A DNA stretch of 59,960 nucleotides from Gnetum montanum (lineage: Eukaryota > Streptophyta > Gnetopsida > Gnetales > Gnetaceae). A model generated the notes under the pieces. The model was not told the DNA's origin and did not search any database. It worked only from the letters and a program-made list of their open reading frames with translations. Positions 45,641 to 56,599 of the stretch are shown here, piece by piece (position 1 is the first letter of the stretch; each line of letters begins with the position of its first letter). The stretch lies in assembly GCA_015680685.1 (NCBI GenBank), contig MNCI01023753.1, positions 1 to 59,960 of the forward strand, given 5' to 3'. The position numbers and the translations under genes are program-made.

Positions 45641-46123
45641 ATTAATGTTGCAAGGAGTATTATCACTTGGCGTATTGTCCAAGGGAAGAGTTTTATTCAT
45701 GGCATTTATGATTTCTTTTTTTATATTTCTCAGAAGTCACCTACCTTTAAGTATAGATAACATGTCTTTTGAGAAAGATTCCAAAAAACTTATTTTGTGC
45801 ACTTTTTATTTTCATTTGTGTCAACCCTTTTAAGGTAACACTTACTTTACTCTCACTCTCATTTTTCTAAGTGCTGAGACTATGTTGGACCCTAGTTGAG
45901 AGCATAGTCAACCTCCAATAGAAAGTGTAGTGAACACAAAGGCTAGTTTTGCAAATTTTTCGAAGTGTTAGCATGAAGCCAGAAGCTACAAATTTTACTA
46001 AATGTTGGGACTATGCTCTCCGCTACCCTAGAGTGTAGTCAGCCTCTCATGGAAAGCATGCTCAACATGAAGGTGTAGTTTTTGTAGATTCTTCTAAGTG
46101 TTGAGACTACGCTCTCCACTAGT

Positions 46124-46192
46124 NNNNNNNNNNNNNNNNNNNNNNNNNNNNNNNNNNNNNNNNNNNNNNNNNNNNNNNNNNNNNNNNNNNNN
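46124..46192. other. Assembly gap (69 n)
   Basis: The run of n sits in the repetitive U3 of the E4 5' LTR and is followed by a 21-base C homopolymer (46193-46213), which is likely a sequencing artefact at the gap edge. Confidence 0.9.
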
Positions 46193-47064
46193 CCCCCCCC
46201 CCCCCCCCCCCCCAGTCAAGATTGTAGTTAGCCTTTAGTAGAGAGCATAGTTAGTACATAGCCATTTTTTGCAAAATTTTTCTAAGTGTGAAAGTATGCT
46301 CTCCTCCAATCTAGAGTGTAGTCAAGCATAGTCAACTAGAATAGCCTCTAGAGGCCTTCACAATGTAGCATTAGCACTCAACTTAGCTTCAACTCACCTC
46401 TAGCAAGCATAGTTAGAAAAATGCATCTTTTTGTATCCCTTTTAATCCCCAAAATTCTAACTATACTCAACCCCACATAAGATAGTGGAGAGCATAGTAC
46501 TAGAGCATAGTCTCCAAAATTGCATTTTTTAGGTACATTGTGATCCTCTTGGTGCATATACATACACTTGGTAGCATAGTCATAGTCTCACAAGTCTTTC
46601 AAAGTTCAATAGAACATATTAAAGCACAACAACATTAGCCTTAGTAGATAGCATAGTTGGATGACAGTGTAGCTCCAACCATCCCCTCCGCCATATGGTA
46701 GTTACCCCACATTTCATACTAAACCTAGCCCTTAATGTTTTTGAGGTTGCAAAAAATTTGAGTTGGTTGGTAAATTTGGGTAGAAAAAATCAAATCATCA
46801 GTAAACCAAAGACATTCCAGCAAACCAAAGAGAGATAAAGCTAAAAACCACCATAGCTCACTATAGTTCACCTAAACATTGTAGCCCATCACACACTATG
46901 GTAGCCAACCTAACAAGCATAGACACCATGGTGGAACATCAATCTTCATAACTAGACACTCCCAAGATTATACTACATTGTTCACTACACCTATTATACA
47001 CTATGTAATTTCTCACCCCGTCTAGAGTTAACTATGGTTAACCCCATTAAGGGTGGTGTTTTGT

Positions 47065-47091
<27 letters not shown>
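47065..47091. repeat. (TC)n microsatellite
   Basis: About 13 TC units in the E4 leader. The E5 copy has ctatttttctcct at this place, so the run expanded in E4 alone. Confidence 0.85.
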
Positions 47092-47097
<6 letters not shown>

Positions 47098-47844
47098 TCA
47101 TTTTTATCATTTTACTTGCATTTTCTACTATTTCAATGCATGATCATGCTTAGTCAGTGGTCATCACATGTTGACACCTTTGTTTTTTGTTGAAATTCTT
47201 AACATCCATTGACACTGTTAACACCACTAATACCACTCAAACACTTAGCATCACTTCACATTAGCATCATAGCTAACCACACTACACCTTGATTGCATTC
47301 AATAAGTCCCTATTTGATTTACAAGACCATTTAGATCACCCCATCTCTACCTCCAGCATGCCCTCACATGAACTCATGGTTAAAACTATGTCCCCATGGA
47401 CCCCTTGGTGTTCTAGCTACCAATGTTTTTGATCACCATAGTTTTCTAGTCCTAGAAGGAGGGCCAACCCCTTTTTCAATCTTTTCTAAGGTTGTTTTGT
47501 AAGCTCTTTGTACTATATTTTTCCACTAATCCATCATTGTATATTGGACCCCATAGTCAATCCCCCTGGGACCCCACGTGACAACCCCTAATCATACTTG
47601 TGTTCATTACTTTTAATTGGATGTAGTTTTCCCCAACATAGACAACATAGTCATCTCTCTGTCATGAAGAGCTAGTTGGCTCTTCATAGTGGAGAGCATA
47701 GTTAGCATAGATAGCATAGTTAGCTCTTCACAGTGGAGAGTGTAGCTAGTGGTATCAATCTAAAGAAAGTTAGTTTCAGCTTGGTCCACTATATTTTGTA
47801 GCCAACAACCTCTACAATTTTTCTTTACAACTTAATCTGCAACC

Positions 47845-49660
47845 ATGAACCTGATCAACTTATGGCATCTATTTCAAATGAACTTGAGATCATGCCTATC
47901 CAAAAAGAGACCAGGAGTGAACCCTATGAATCTCGTAATGCCTAGGCCAAGGCAATCCCTTAGGCTATGCAACCAAGACCTAGAGTATGCCATGCTCACT
48001 AATGAACAATACAACTTCATATGTGCAAAGATACAAGCAGGGTTGACTATAGATAACCTAGACATGAAGGAAAAATGGGACTTTGAATTAATCCACAAGG
48101 ATGGATAGGATTATATCCCTTCCTCATTTGACATCATCCCACTCACAAAGTCTAACCACTAGTTATTGTCCCAGCTCATTAGAGTAGGTGAGCATGATGT
48201 AGGGACTAACCATGAGGAAGCCTTATAGGAGGAAGTGGACAAGTTCAAAGCTCATTCTAAACATGAGCCCCCTTTTCCCATCATCTTCTAACAAGTTATC
48301 CCTAGTCCAACCCCTCCTCGGGTTAGTTCACCCATCCTCCCTGAGATGGTTATAACATTGGCATCACCTTCCCACTCCATCAAGCTTAGATCTATGCCTA
48401 TAGAGATAACCCACTAGATGTAATGCATGTATCATGATGCAACATCCTCTTTCCACTTGTCCTTCATGACATCTTCTCAACCTACCTAGCCATTCTTGCC
48501 CATAGTAATCATGCTAGCTTAGCCATGTGTTCATATGGGAATTGTCTCTAGGCCCCAAATGACTTAAGGAACCTATGTTCCACCTACTTCATCAATGCCC
48601 TTGATGTTAGTCCAACTGACAAGTGCATGGCTTGTCCTACTTACTATCCCTATAAGACAACCAACTTATCAAACACCTTGCATGATTCCACAACCTATGA
48701 CTAGATCATGGGTGGCACAAGTAGCACAATGAATAACATATCCAATGCAACCAATTGGAGCATCCAAAAATTTTGACCAAGCATTCCAACTGATCCAAGC
48801 CTTGATTGAAGAGGTGAAGTGACTCAAAGCTTCCTTTTCTAAAATAGTTAAAGTATTGGACTAGATGATGTAGGTCAAGCAAGGCCCCTTACAGCCCATG
48901 CAAAAATTCATCCAACAATGGTGCACCTTTTTGAATGAAATATGAGAGCCCATAATTGAGGCACATCTCTTAACTACCTTCAAGAACATGGTTAATGATT
49001 TTATAAAATCAAAGCTTTACTATCTAGGCCTACAATCACTAAGCCAAGCCTTTACCTAGACCAAGATCATACAAGATGCAGCTGAAGCTAGTAAGAACCC
49101 AACCTACATGGCCTACTAAAACTTGCATGTAAGGAAGGACAAGGATAAAGGAAAGTAGAATGCAACCATGGTGACTATGGAAAAATAGGCTAAGACAACC
49201 AACCTAAGGCCAATGGCTAGGCCACCCAAGGCTCCAACCAACAACAAAGATTCCAACCCTAGCACTATGACAACTAACTAGTCCACATCACTAGTGCCCA
49301 CAATGTAAGCTACTCCAAGGCCAATCATTGAGTGCAAGGGTTGCTCCAAGTACACTCTGTTACCACTAAATCCCTTAGAGCTACTAGAAAAATTATTAAA
49401 GACTGGGTGCATCCAACATAAATAAATGTCTAAGGATGCCTGTAAAAGGCATAATAGATATTGTGAACTACTTAGAAACCCTACTTCGGTAGTGCCAAAT
49501 GAGCCCACAGTTCTGAAACATTTTAGGCTAGATCAATTTTGCCATTATCACTAGTTGTCTAGTCACAACATGGACTTTTGTCTAGCCTTCAAGATTATCT
49601 CTAAAAAATAATTGATAGAGGCAAGTTGGTCCTTGATGCTACAAACCTAATCAAGCCTCA
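47845..49660 (+). pseudogene. E4 gag
   Basis: The first preserved part is an 87-codon open stretch (47845-48108) with QDLEYAMLTNEQYNFICAKI and LDMKEKWDFELIHKDG. The homologous E5 stretch is at 56690-56830. Frames then change often. Near 49425-49620 the reading MSKDACKRHNRYCELLRN leads to FRLDQFCHYH and SSHNMDFCLAFK, a C-x2-H-x4-H-x4-C finger like the one in Tat-lineage gag proteins. The finger residues are complete here, apart from one stop inside. Gag would form the particle and bind RNA. Confidence 0.6.
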
Positions 49661-50589
49661 AAACCAATCTATGAAGGTGTATAAGGATCCCTTGAATGCA
49701 GATGATGTAGGCTATTTCATAAATGTTATCAATGTTAATGACAACTTGGAACTAATGTAGTGATCATTCATGATCCATGTGCCCTGTAGTAGCACAAGGG
49801 TCTCCTTAACCCCTATGGGTTCAAGGCCCCCTTTCATCATTAGAGTGCCACCTCAAGCACCTACAACTTCCATGGTTGTTAGGATCCCATAGCATATTGC
49901 AACAACAATAGTTCAGCCACCTTTTGTCATCAAGGTGCCACAACATGCTAGCTCCTCATCTACTCAAAGTTTGATAGTGGAAAAATGCATTGGTTCCTTT
50001 TTATCCAAGTGCCAATCTTGCTAGCAACACTAATATATCCTCTATGTGGCAACTTTGGAGTCCCAATGAGCATCTTGTAGATAGAATGATTAGGAAACAT
50101 CAAGAGCAAAGAGCACTGTGTCTATCGAAGTCATTCCCTATATTTGCAATCCCCATGGCCAAAACAACTAAGGAGGCCACCACTAGCAACTTGCAGCCAA
50201 ACACTGGGACCCTTGTGTAGGCCAACCCAACAAGCCCAACTCAACTCCCTACAAAATTCATCTCTTAGGATGTATGGAAGAAGTTAAAGCCAATAAAAAC
50301 ACAACTAATGGCAGAGACTTCATGGATGCATTAGCCCAGGTTAAGAAAGCACTCATATAGTAGAACACAATGTTGAGCCTCTATGACATAATCATGACCT
50401 CATTGGCCCACTACGAGGCCCTAGTGTGGATTTTGACCTCAATTCCTATCACAAAGGACATCCTTATAGATGAGAATTTCATCCATGCAATGATGTTGCC
50501 TCCTGCACCATAGGAATCAAGCTTCACATCTTTAACATTTTCTAAAGAGGTAATTAAGGCCAACCCTAAAAAGGTTAAGGTCATAACAG

Positions 50590-50940
50590 TTCCCATGTTC
50601 ATCACCATACAAGTTAGGCAATGCAAAATCCAAAGGATGCACATATGTGATAAGGTAGCAACAAATGTTATTTCGTGCATCGTCATTGATAAGTTAGGCC
50701 TTATGGATCAAATCAAGCTGACAAAAATAACATGCCTAAAATCCTTTAATAGGTCATGTGTCATCATTAAGCATACCATCACAATAGCCTTTATGATAGG
50801 GGAGAAATTCCCCACCACTACTAAATTCATAACTATAGAGGGAATGCCTAGCTTTAACTTAATATTGGGTAGACTATGGTTGGCCCAATTACAGGCTATC
50901 TCCTCTCTGATCCATCAAGAAATTCACCTTTCATAAAAAA
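50590..50940 (+). pseudogene. E4 retropepsin-like protease
   Basis: A 113-codon open stretch. Reading NVISCIVIDKLGL, then IKLTKITCLKSFNRSCVI, TITIAFMIGEKFPTTTKFIT, and FNLILGRLWLAQLQAISSLI. The final block matches the Y-N-x-I-L-G-R-P-x-L-x-x-x-x-A-x-x-S motif of gypsy aspartic proteases. The catalytic D-(S/T)-G region should lie just before NVIS and is not preserved. About 300 bases after it read into a Lys-rich tail without RT motifs. Confidence 0.65.
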
Positions 50941-50999
50941 TGTGGTGAGGTTATTATCCATAGTGATAAAGCAACTCCTTTAGCCATCAACAACGTAGA

Positions 51000-51529
51000 T
51001 AGGGAGTAAGGGTCAGAGGTGGAATTTCTTGATGTGCATCTACAACAACGGATGAGCATGAAACGTGTGAAGCAAACCCACCTGAAAGGACAAAAGAAGC
51101 CAAGAACCTACCAGAGGATGCCCTTTGGATAGAACTACCCTTCAACATAGTGACTGAGGATCAAGGAGACTACCAAGTAGTGTACTCTAGGCCCTACACA
51201 CCTCCTAACCCACATCGAATTAGGAAGAAACTACATGACTAAGGTATCCCCTTAGCTGAAAAATGCACTAGGTGCCTACCTACCCTTCACTTCTACTTGC
51301 CATGTATTTTAACTCTAGCTTACATTGCATTTGTTTACATGTTTACATTTAGTTAGATTACTTAGATTATGCTTTATCTCACTTTATTTACACATTTATT
51401 TATGCACTCATCTACTTAGTTTATGCACTTGCCTTATTAGTTCACACTCCTGTAGTTATTAGAAAACATCAAATTCCATCAAAACCATAGAAGCTAAAGT
51501 TAGAAAAGAAAAGAGATTATAGCACATGA
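51000..51529. other. E4 post-protease region, no RT found
   Basis: A short coding-like tail reaches about 51243 (RKKLHD followed by stop), then a T-rich stretch with gcatttgtttacatg-type words. RT and integrase motifs, expected here in an autonomous element, are absent on both strands. Confidence 0.5.
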
Positions 51530-52085
51530 CCTACCAAGGCCTTAAACTGGCAACACCTAGCCTACCAAGGCCTTAAACTTGTGAAACATGGCCCACTACA
51601 ACCTTAAATTCGCAATGTTGTCAGTTGTCATGATCTTAAACTAGTATTCCTAGGGCTTGAAATAGCCTTAAAATATCACCTTTGAACCCCATCATTCTAG
51701 CCCACCATGGCCTTAAATTGGCAATGTTGTGGACTGCTATGGCCTTAAAATAGTAGTGTGGGGCCTGCCATGGCCTTAAACTAGTAATGTTATGGCTCAA
51801 AATGTCCTTAAACTATCAGTATGACCTAGAATGGTCTTAACCTATTGTTCAATCCCTTCATAGTGGCCCAAAATGGCCTTAAAATAGCAATATATGGCCC
51901 AAAATGACCTTAAATTAGCAATATATGGCCCGTTATGGCCTTAAACTAGTGATCTCATGGCCTGAAATGAGCTTAAACTATCACCTTCAATCCCATTGCA
52001 GTGGCCCAAGATGGCCTTAAACTAGCATTGGCCCTCCTACTATGGCCTTAAACTAGCATGGAGCTTGCAATGGCCTAGTTGCACT
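51530..52085. repeat. Tandem array, core ATGGCCTTAAACTAGCAATG
   Basis: About a dozen imperfect units of roughly 35-45 bases, such as atggccttaaactagtaatg and aatggccttaaaatagcaat. It separates the protease from the stop of the antisense gene. A matching array at 59490-59850 occupies the same position in E5. Confidence 0.8.
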
Positions 52086-52387
52086 ATAATCACATAATCC
52101 TAAGTTAGCACATTAATTCATCACATTATAAAAGTAGCAAGTGCATAAAAAATGACCATATAAGGAAAAAGTTTACACATTACATATAGCAAATACATTC
52201 ATTAGATATCATATGAATATCAGTACATAGCATGAGCAACAACATGTGGTAATAAAAATATAGAAAAAATAGCAAAATGTCCAATATTAGGAGGTACATT
52301 AGGTTATGCTCAACTAGTAGCACTAAATGAGGGTGGAGGTTCTTCTTCCTCCACTACATTGCTGGGGTTTTTAGCATTTCCTAGTAC

Positions 52388-52490
52388 CTACCACCATAAC
52401 CACAACAAAAACATGCAATTAGTAAGCAAATATGCACTACACAAGCTAACTCCAAACATAACAAGCATAAGAAACATTTAAAAAATTAAC
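52388..52490 (-). other. Intron 4 of the antisense gene
   Basis: 103 nt, TCAA|GTTAATTTTT...TTACTAATTGC...GGTGGTAG. It precedes the final acidic, Pro-rich exon. Confidence 0.55.
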
Positions 52491-53314
52491 TTGAGAGGGT
52501 TTCGCATCAGTGAGTTCTGTAGGTAACTATTCAAGGCAAGCCTCCAAGCATCAGAGGATATCAACCTTAGAAAGTTGTGTTCACTCCTCTTGGTCAAAGT
52601 CAATCCCTACAAGGGTTTTACCTTTGTCCATGGTAGTCCATGCAAGTGGCTCCATCAAAAAGGTAGTAGAATAAGCCTCTCTAGGAGGGGTGATGATCTT
52701 CCTCTTAGGAGAGCCACTCACCACCATGTGCTGCATGAACAATTCATACACCTACCTTTCACTGATAACCTTAAGAAATATCTTGAGGCTATGACATTTG
52801 GTAGACTCCTCCTTGTACCATTGTAGGTATGTGTTGTGCTCTCACTTATACCAGTGCTTGTGCTTCTTCAATAGTTCTTCCAATCCTAGTTCTTTTGGGT
52901 AAGAAAGTCCATCTATAGCCAGTACTCTATCAACTCCCATGTGGCTTTGTTCTTACCTTTTAGAGCTATTCAATATTAGGCATAGTTGATCTCAGAGGTA
53001 CACTAAGTGTTATCTCCCTATGATCTAGCCACAAAGAAATCATATCTAGACTAAAGATCTTTGAACTTCTTATCTTGGCTAGTTACCCTCTCCTATAGTT
53101 TGTACATGAATTTCCATAGATGATCATTCAAGCACCTATAGACCCATAATTCATTCACATAGAAAGGCATGCACTTGTTCGATGTATTGTACATGTGATG
53201 AGGCACCTGATCAACTTCAGGAAGGAGGTCAAGAAGGATGTCCACCTTAGCCACCTTGCTTAGATCCCACTATAGCCTAGGACCTAGAGCCATACAATAA
53301 TCAATCAATCTTAG

Positions 53315-53374
53315 CTGAAAACTAAGCATTCAAGTGGTAAAGTAACATAAATTAAAACAACATCACACACATAC
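53315..53374 (-). other. Intron 3 of the antisense gene
   Basis: 60 nt, CTTA|GTATGTGTGT...AGTTTTCAG. Strong donor and acceptor; the frame across it is not kept, probably because of decay. Confidence 0.5.
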
Positions 53375-53506
53375 TAAGCTTAAGATCCACTTGTTGCAAG
53401 TAGTCCATCATGTCCTCAACAATGTCTTCCATGAAGGCAAATTTATCTAGCATGTTTACCCATGGCTCCATGTGATAGGTAGATGTGGGACTATTGATGG
53501 AAACAT

Positions 53507-53605
53507 CTAATGTTGCAATACAATAGTTTGATTAGTATACATAGTTGAATAGTTAAAGATACTAGAGCAAATAGGTAATGATATATGGCAACACAAGTTA
53601 GTTAC
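53507..53605 (-). other. Intron 2 of the antisense gene
   Basis: 99 nt, CTAG|GTAACTAACT...ATACTAATCAAA...CATTAG. Removing it keeps the reading frame (codon G|AT). Confidence 0.65.
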
Positions 53606-53835
53606 CTAGCAAGCTCTCAAGCGTGAGTGTAGGAGGCTCACCTCGTTGTGCACCATCAAGAAAGCTATTAAAATCATCCCCATTAGGGTGGAGTAATCCC
53701 TCTTCCTCCAATTTCTATAGGATCTCTACTACCTCATGTAGCTCATCTCCATGATCCTCCTCCTCCCTAGCTCAAGGAGGCACTTCCTCTACTATCACCT
53801 TGGCCACTGCTCTTGTGGTCCTCTCTCCTCTCTCT

Positions 53836-53964
53836 CTATGATTATAGCACATTAGTATGCATCACATATCAATCGATAATTAATAATATGGAATAATAGA
53901 AAAAACATATAAAAATAAAATTTATACATAAATATAACTAAGGCATCTAAGAAACCATACTAAC
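53836..53964 (-). other. Intron 1 of the antisense gene
   Basis: 129 nt, GCAG|GTTAGTATGG...ATACTAATGTGC...TCATAG. AT-rich, with no coding sequence. Confidence 0.6.
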
Positions 53965-54519
53965 CTGCAACATCTACATCCAAGCTTTGAAGCTTAATGT
54001 GGATTCTTTTGCTACTTGGCTTTCCAATCTCAAAAGCAACCTTCTCCTGAAGATGTCACCTCTTGATCTTGGCCTTAGATGGCCCCACAATCTCTACTAT
54101 ATAGTGGTACACCTTACTTATGTCCTTAGTGCCAACTAGAATACCCTTAGATGTGCTATCACATGAGTGATGTGACTACCCTACAGGATCCTTAGTCATT
54201 ACAAATAATGACTCATTGATTTCCTCTAGGGGGTCCTACACATGTGTGGTCATGAACATGTGCTTGATTCATGGCTTGGATAGTTACTCATAATTCTACA
54301 CCACCCATTGTACATTATCTTTCACAACCATGCATGTTGCAAACCTTTGTAAGTATCCTACAAAGAATGTGAACTAGATGTGGGACCTCACCTAGAGGTT
54401 GAACCACAACCTAGAGATCTCTGCATGTAGGTTGGTGGTTATTAAAATGCCACAAAAATTTGAGTACCACTTCTTAACTACAAATTTGGCAAAGTGTCAA
54501 AATGATGACACTTTTTGCA

Positions 54520-55240
54520 GATTTTTCTAAGTGTTGGAACTACACTCTCCATTGCACCAAAGTGTAGCTAGCATATTAGAGAACATAGTCAGCTCAAACT
54601 ACTAGTTTCACAAATTTTTCTAAGTGTTGGAAGAATGACACTTGCTATAGAATTTTTCTAAGTGCTAAGACTATGCTTAAGAGTGTAGTCAAGTGTATTC
54701 AGCACAAAGAACTAGTTTTTTGCAAAAAATTTCTAACTATTGAGACAACCCTCTCCACTATGCTTAGGAGTGTAGTCAACCGTAAATAGCATCAAGGCCT
54801 AGTTTTTTGTAGATTTTTCGATTTGTTGATACCATGATTTCCACTACTAGAGAGAATAATTGAGCATCATCAACTAGAAGCTAGATTTTTCAAAACTTTA
54901 TCTAACTATTGTGACTATGCTCACCCCTAGTTGGGAGCATAATCAACCTCCCATGCAGAAATTTTGCTAACTATTGTGACTATGCTCTCCCACAATGCAA
55001 AGTGTAGTGAAGTGTAAACATGCAAAATAGCCTTCAAAGGCCTCCACAACACAACATTGGCACTTAGATTAGCTACAACACATCTTTGATAGCAACATGC
55101 ATCTTTCTTGCACCCTCCTTCATCCCCAAATTGTAACTATGCTCAACATCACTTCCAATAGTGGAAAGCATAGTCCCAAAGTGTAGTCTTCAAAATTTGC
55201 ATTTTTTGGCATTTTCTTAGGTACATTGTAGTCTCCTTGA
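54520..55240. repeat. U3 array of inverted gactatgctctcc motifs
   Basis: Units of roughly 80-110 bases, each with a gactatgctctcc arm and a nearby gagagcatagtc or gagtgtagtcaac arm, separated by tttttgcaaatttttctaa. The same array is at 45870-46400. Each unit could fold as a hairpin. Confidence 0.65.
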
Positions 55241-55418
55241 CACTCACACATGCAATTGGGTAGTTTATTCATAGTATCTCAACCTTGCAAAGTCTATTAG
55301 AGCACAATGCAACATAACACCACTTACTTCAGTGGACAATGTAGTTGGGATATAGTGTAGTCCCACCTACCCCATTATCACATGGTGCTCTCCCCACATT
55401 TTGGGGTAACACTAGCCC

Positions 55419-55426
55419 TATAAATA
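55419..55426 (+). promoter_or_regulatory. TATA box of the E4/E5 LTR
   Basis: TATAAATA in agccctataaatacgcttg, about 910 bases into the LTR. The corresponding 20 or so bases are deleted in the E4 5' LTR near 46730. Confidence 0.65.
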
Positions 55427-56599
55427 CGCTTGTGTCCCCAATGTTTTGTGGGTTGATATTTTCAAGTTCATCTTGGCATTTGGATGAATGATATCTAAAG
55501 GAACCATAGTTTGACATTTGACATTTGGATGAATAAGATGCAAAGGCACACCAAAACATTGCAAATAACCAATGTTGCATACCATAGTCACTACAACTAT
55601 GTTGCAACCTTGCAAGACACCATAGCTCATGGTATGCCATGGTAATCAACCTAGTAGGTACCAACACCATGATGAGTGCTAGACTTCATAGCCTAACATC
55701 ATCAAGACTGTGACTACACTCTCCACTATAACTATTGTACACTATGTATGTTCTAAACTCCTTTTGGAGTTAAGTATGCTCAACCCCATTTAGGGTGGTG
55801 CTCTATTTTTCTCCTACATTTTTCACATTTTCTTCACATGTTTCACTCTTTTAACACATGGTCACATTATAACTATGCTTGAGCAGTAGTCTCCATGGAT
55901 TGCCATCGCCACTCACATTGAAACCCTTAACTATGCTCACCTTCTTGTACCCTATGACTACACTCTACTCCACTATGAATACTACTAAAACACATAGCAT
56001 CATTTGCATCCATTTCATATCACATTGCAACTAACCACACCAACCCCAATTGTAACTAGCAAAGTCCTTATTCAATCAACAAGATCATTTAGGGCACTCA
56101 ACCTATACTTCTAGTAGGTTCTTGCATAGAAGTGAGGTTAGGCTATGCACTAATTGACCCCTCAGTGATTCTAGGCATCGACATTTTTAATTGTTATAGT
56201 TTTGGCACTAAAAGGAGGGTTGAGCCATTTTCCTTCTTCAGACTTCGTTGTAGTTATCTTACATGCTCTATGTGCCCTCTTTGTTATAGATTGGACCCCA
56301 TTGTTGATCCCCCTCTGACCCCAGATGGCAATCCAAATTATGCTACTCTCCGCTATTTTTCTAAGTCTTTATTCTCTGAGTGTAGAGAGTGTAGTTGGTG
56401 GAGAGTGTAGTTAGTGTGGAGCATACTTAGCTCTTAGCATAGAGAGTGTACTCTTCATATGTAGTTATTTTTTCATAGTTTTAACACTTAGCCATTTTTT
56501 TTTGCAATTTCCACACTTAGCCATTTTTCTACAATTCCCAAACTTAGTCATTTTTCTACAGTGTTTTTTAGACTTAGCCATTTTTGCAAACCACAACTT

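Larger units (their letters stand above)
40439..45835 (-). mobile_element. E3: third Athila-like element, 5' part missing
   Basis: Diverged relative of E1/E2. Its 3' LTR (40439-41346), polypurine tract, third ORF (41552-44323), mini-intron and spacer are present. Gag and pol are not. The homology to the E1/E2 spacer can be followed to about 45640 (the block around agtctagaccacattccaatg). The LTR of E4 starts near 45836, so E4 probably inserted here or a deletion joined the two. The remainder would be expected beyond the E4/E5 unit, outside the window. Confidence 0.75.
45836..47430 (+). repeat. E4 5' LTR region (with leader)
   Basis: Co-linear with 54506-56190. It starts TAACAC (TGACAC in the other copy). 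It is full of inverted motifs gactatgctctcc / gagagcatagtc. It has lost the segment with the TATA box that the other copy has (site near 46730). A candidate primer-site region lies at about 47430-47450, where both copies share ctagaaggaggg/ctaaaaggaggg; the tRNA is not identified. Confidence 0.6.
52310..54500 (-). pseudogene. Antisense five-exon gene inside E4
   Basis: Minus-strand gene before the 3' LTR. Exons: A about 54500-53965, B 53835-53606, C 53506-53375, D 53314-52491, E 52387-52310 (stop TGA at 52310-52312). All four introns are GT-AG, 60-129 nt and AT-rich, three with an ACTAAT branch-like site. Exon A reads HFAKFVVKKWYSNFCGILIT and later ILVGTKDISKVYHYIVEIV. Exons B and C join in frame and give HPNGDDFNSFLDGAQRGEP and STYHMEPWVNMLDKFAFMED. 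Exon D reads DLLPEVDQVPHHMYNTSNKC. Exon E ends EEEEPPPSFSATS. In-frame TAG/TGA stops and one frame slip in a (GA)n run at the start of B make it a pseudogene. I recognise no family. Its place and orientation match the antisense ORFs of Tat-lineage retrotransposons. Confidence 0.6.
45836..56190 (+). mobile_element. E4: Ty3/gypsy element (Tat-like), gag-protease plus antisense gene, no RT
   Basis: Plus-strand element bounded by two related LTR regions (about 45836-47430 and 54506-56190). Internal order: gag (47845-49660), protease (50590-50940), a tandem repeat array (51530-52085), an intron-containing antisense gene (52310-54500), 3' LTR. No RT, RNase H or integrase can be found between protease and array, so it is non-autonomous. 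The CHHC-type finger in gag and the antisense gene before the 3' LTR recall Tat-lineage elements (Grande, RIRE2). LTR/internal borders are uncertain because the middle LTR is shared with E5. Confidence 0.65.
54506..56190 (+). repeat. Shared LTR region: 3' of E4 and 5' of E5
   Basis: Co-linear with 45836-47430. It serves as right end of E4 and left end of E5, as expected for a tandem made by unequal recombination between LTRs or by insertion at an LTR. The U3 part contains repeated gtgttg-gactatgctctcc / gagtgtagtcaac units. Confidence 0.65.

Noticed and set aside
45606-45833. 75-codon plus-strand frame at the E3/E4 border
   Set aside because: Poly-Phe-rich, at the decayed edge of E3, with no motif and no counterpart in E1 or E2.
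51530-52085. CRISPR array
   Set aside because: Units are degenerate and tandem without unique spacers, and the context is a plant retroelement.
55329-55670. 113-codon minus-strand frame in the shared LTR
   Set aside because: It falls in the U3/R part of an LTR, overlaps another minus-strand frame, and shows no motif. The matching segment of the other LTR is not open.
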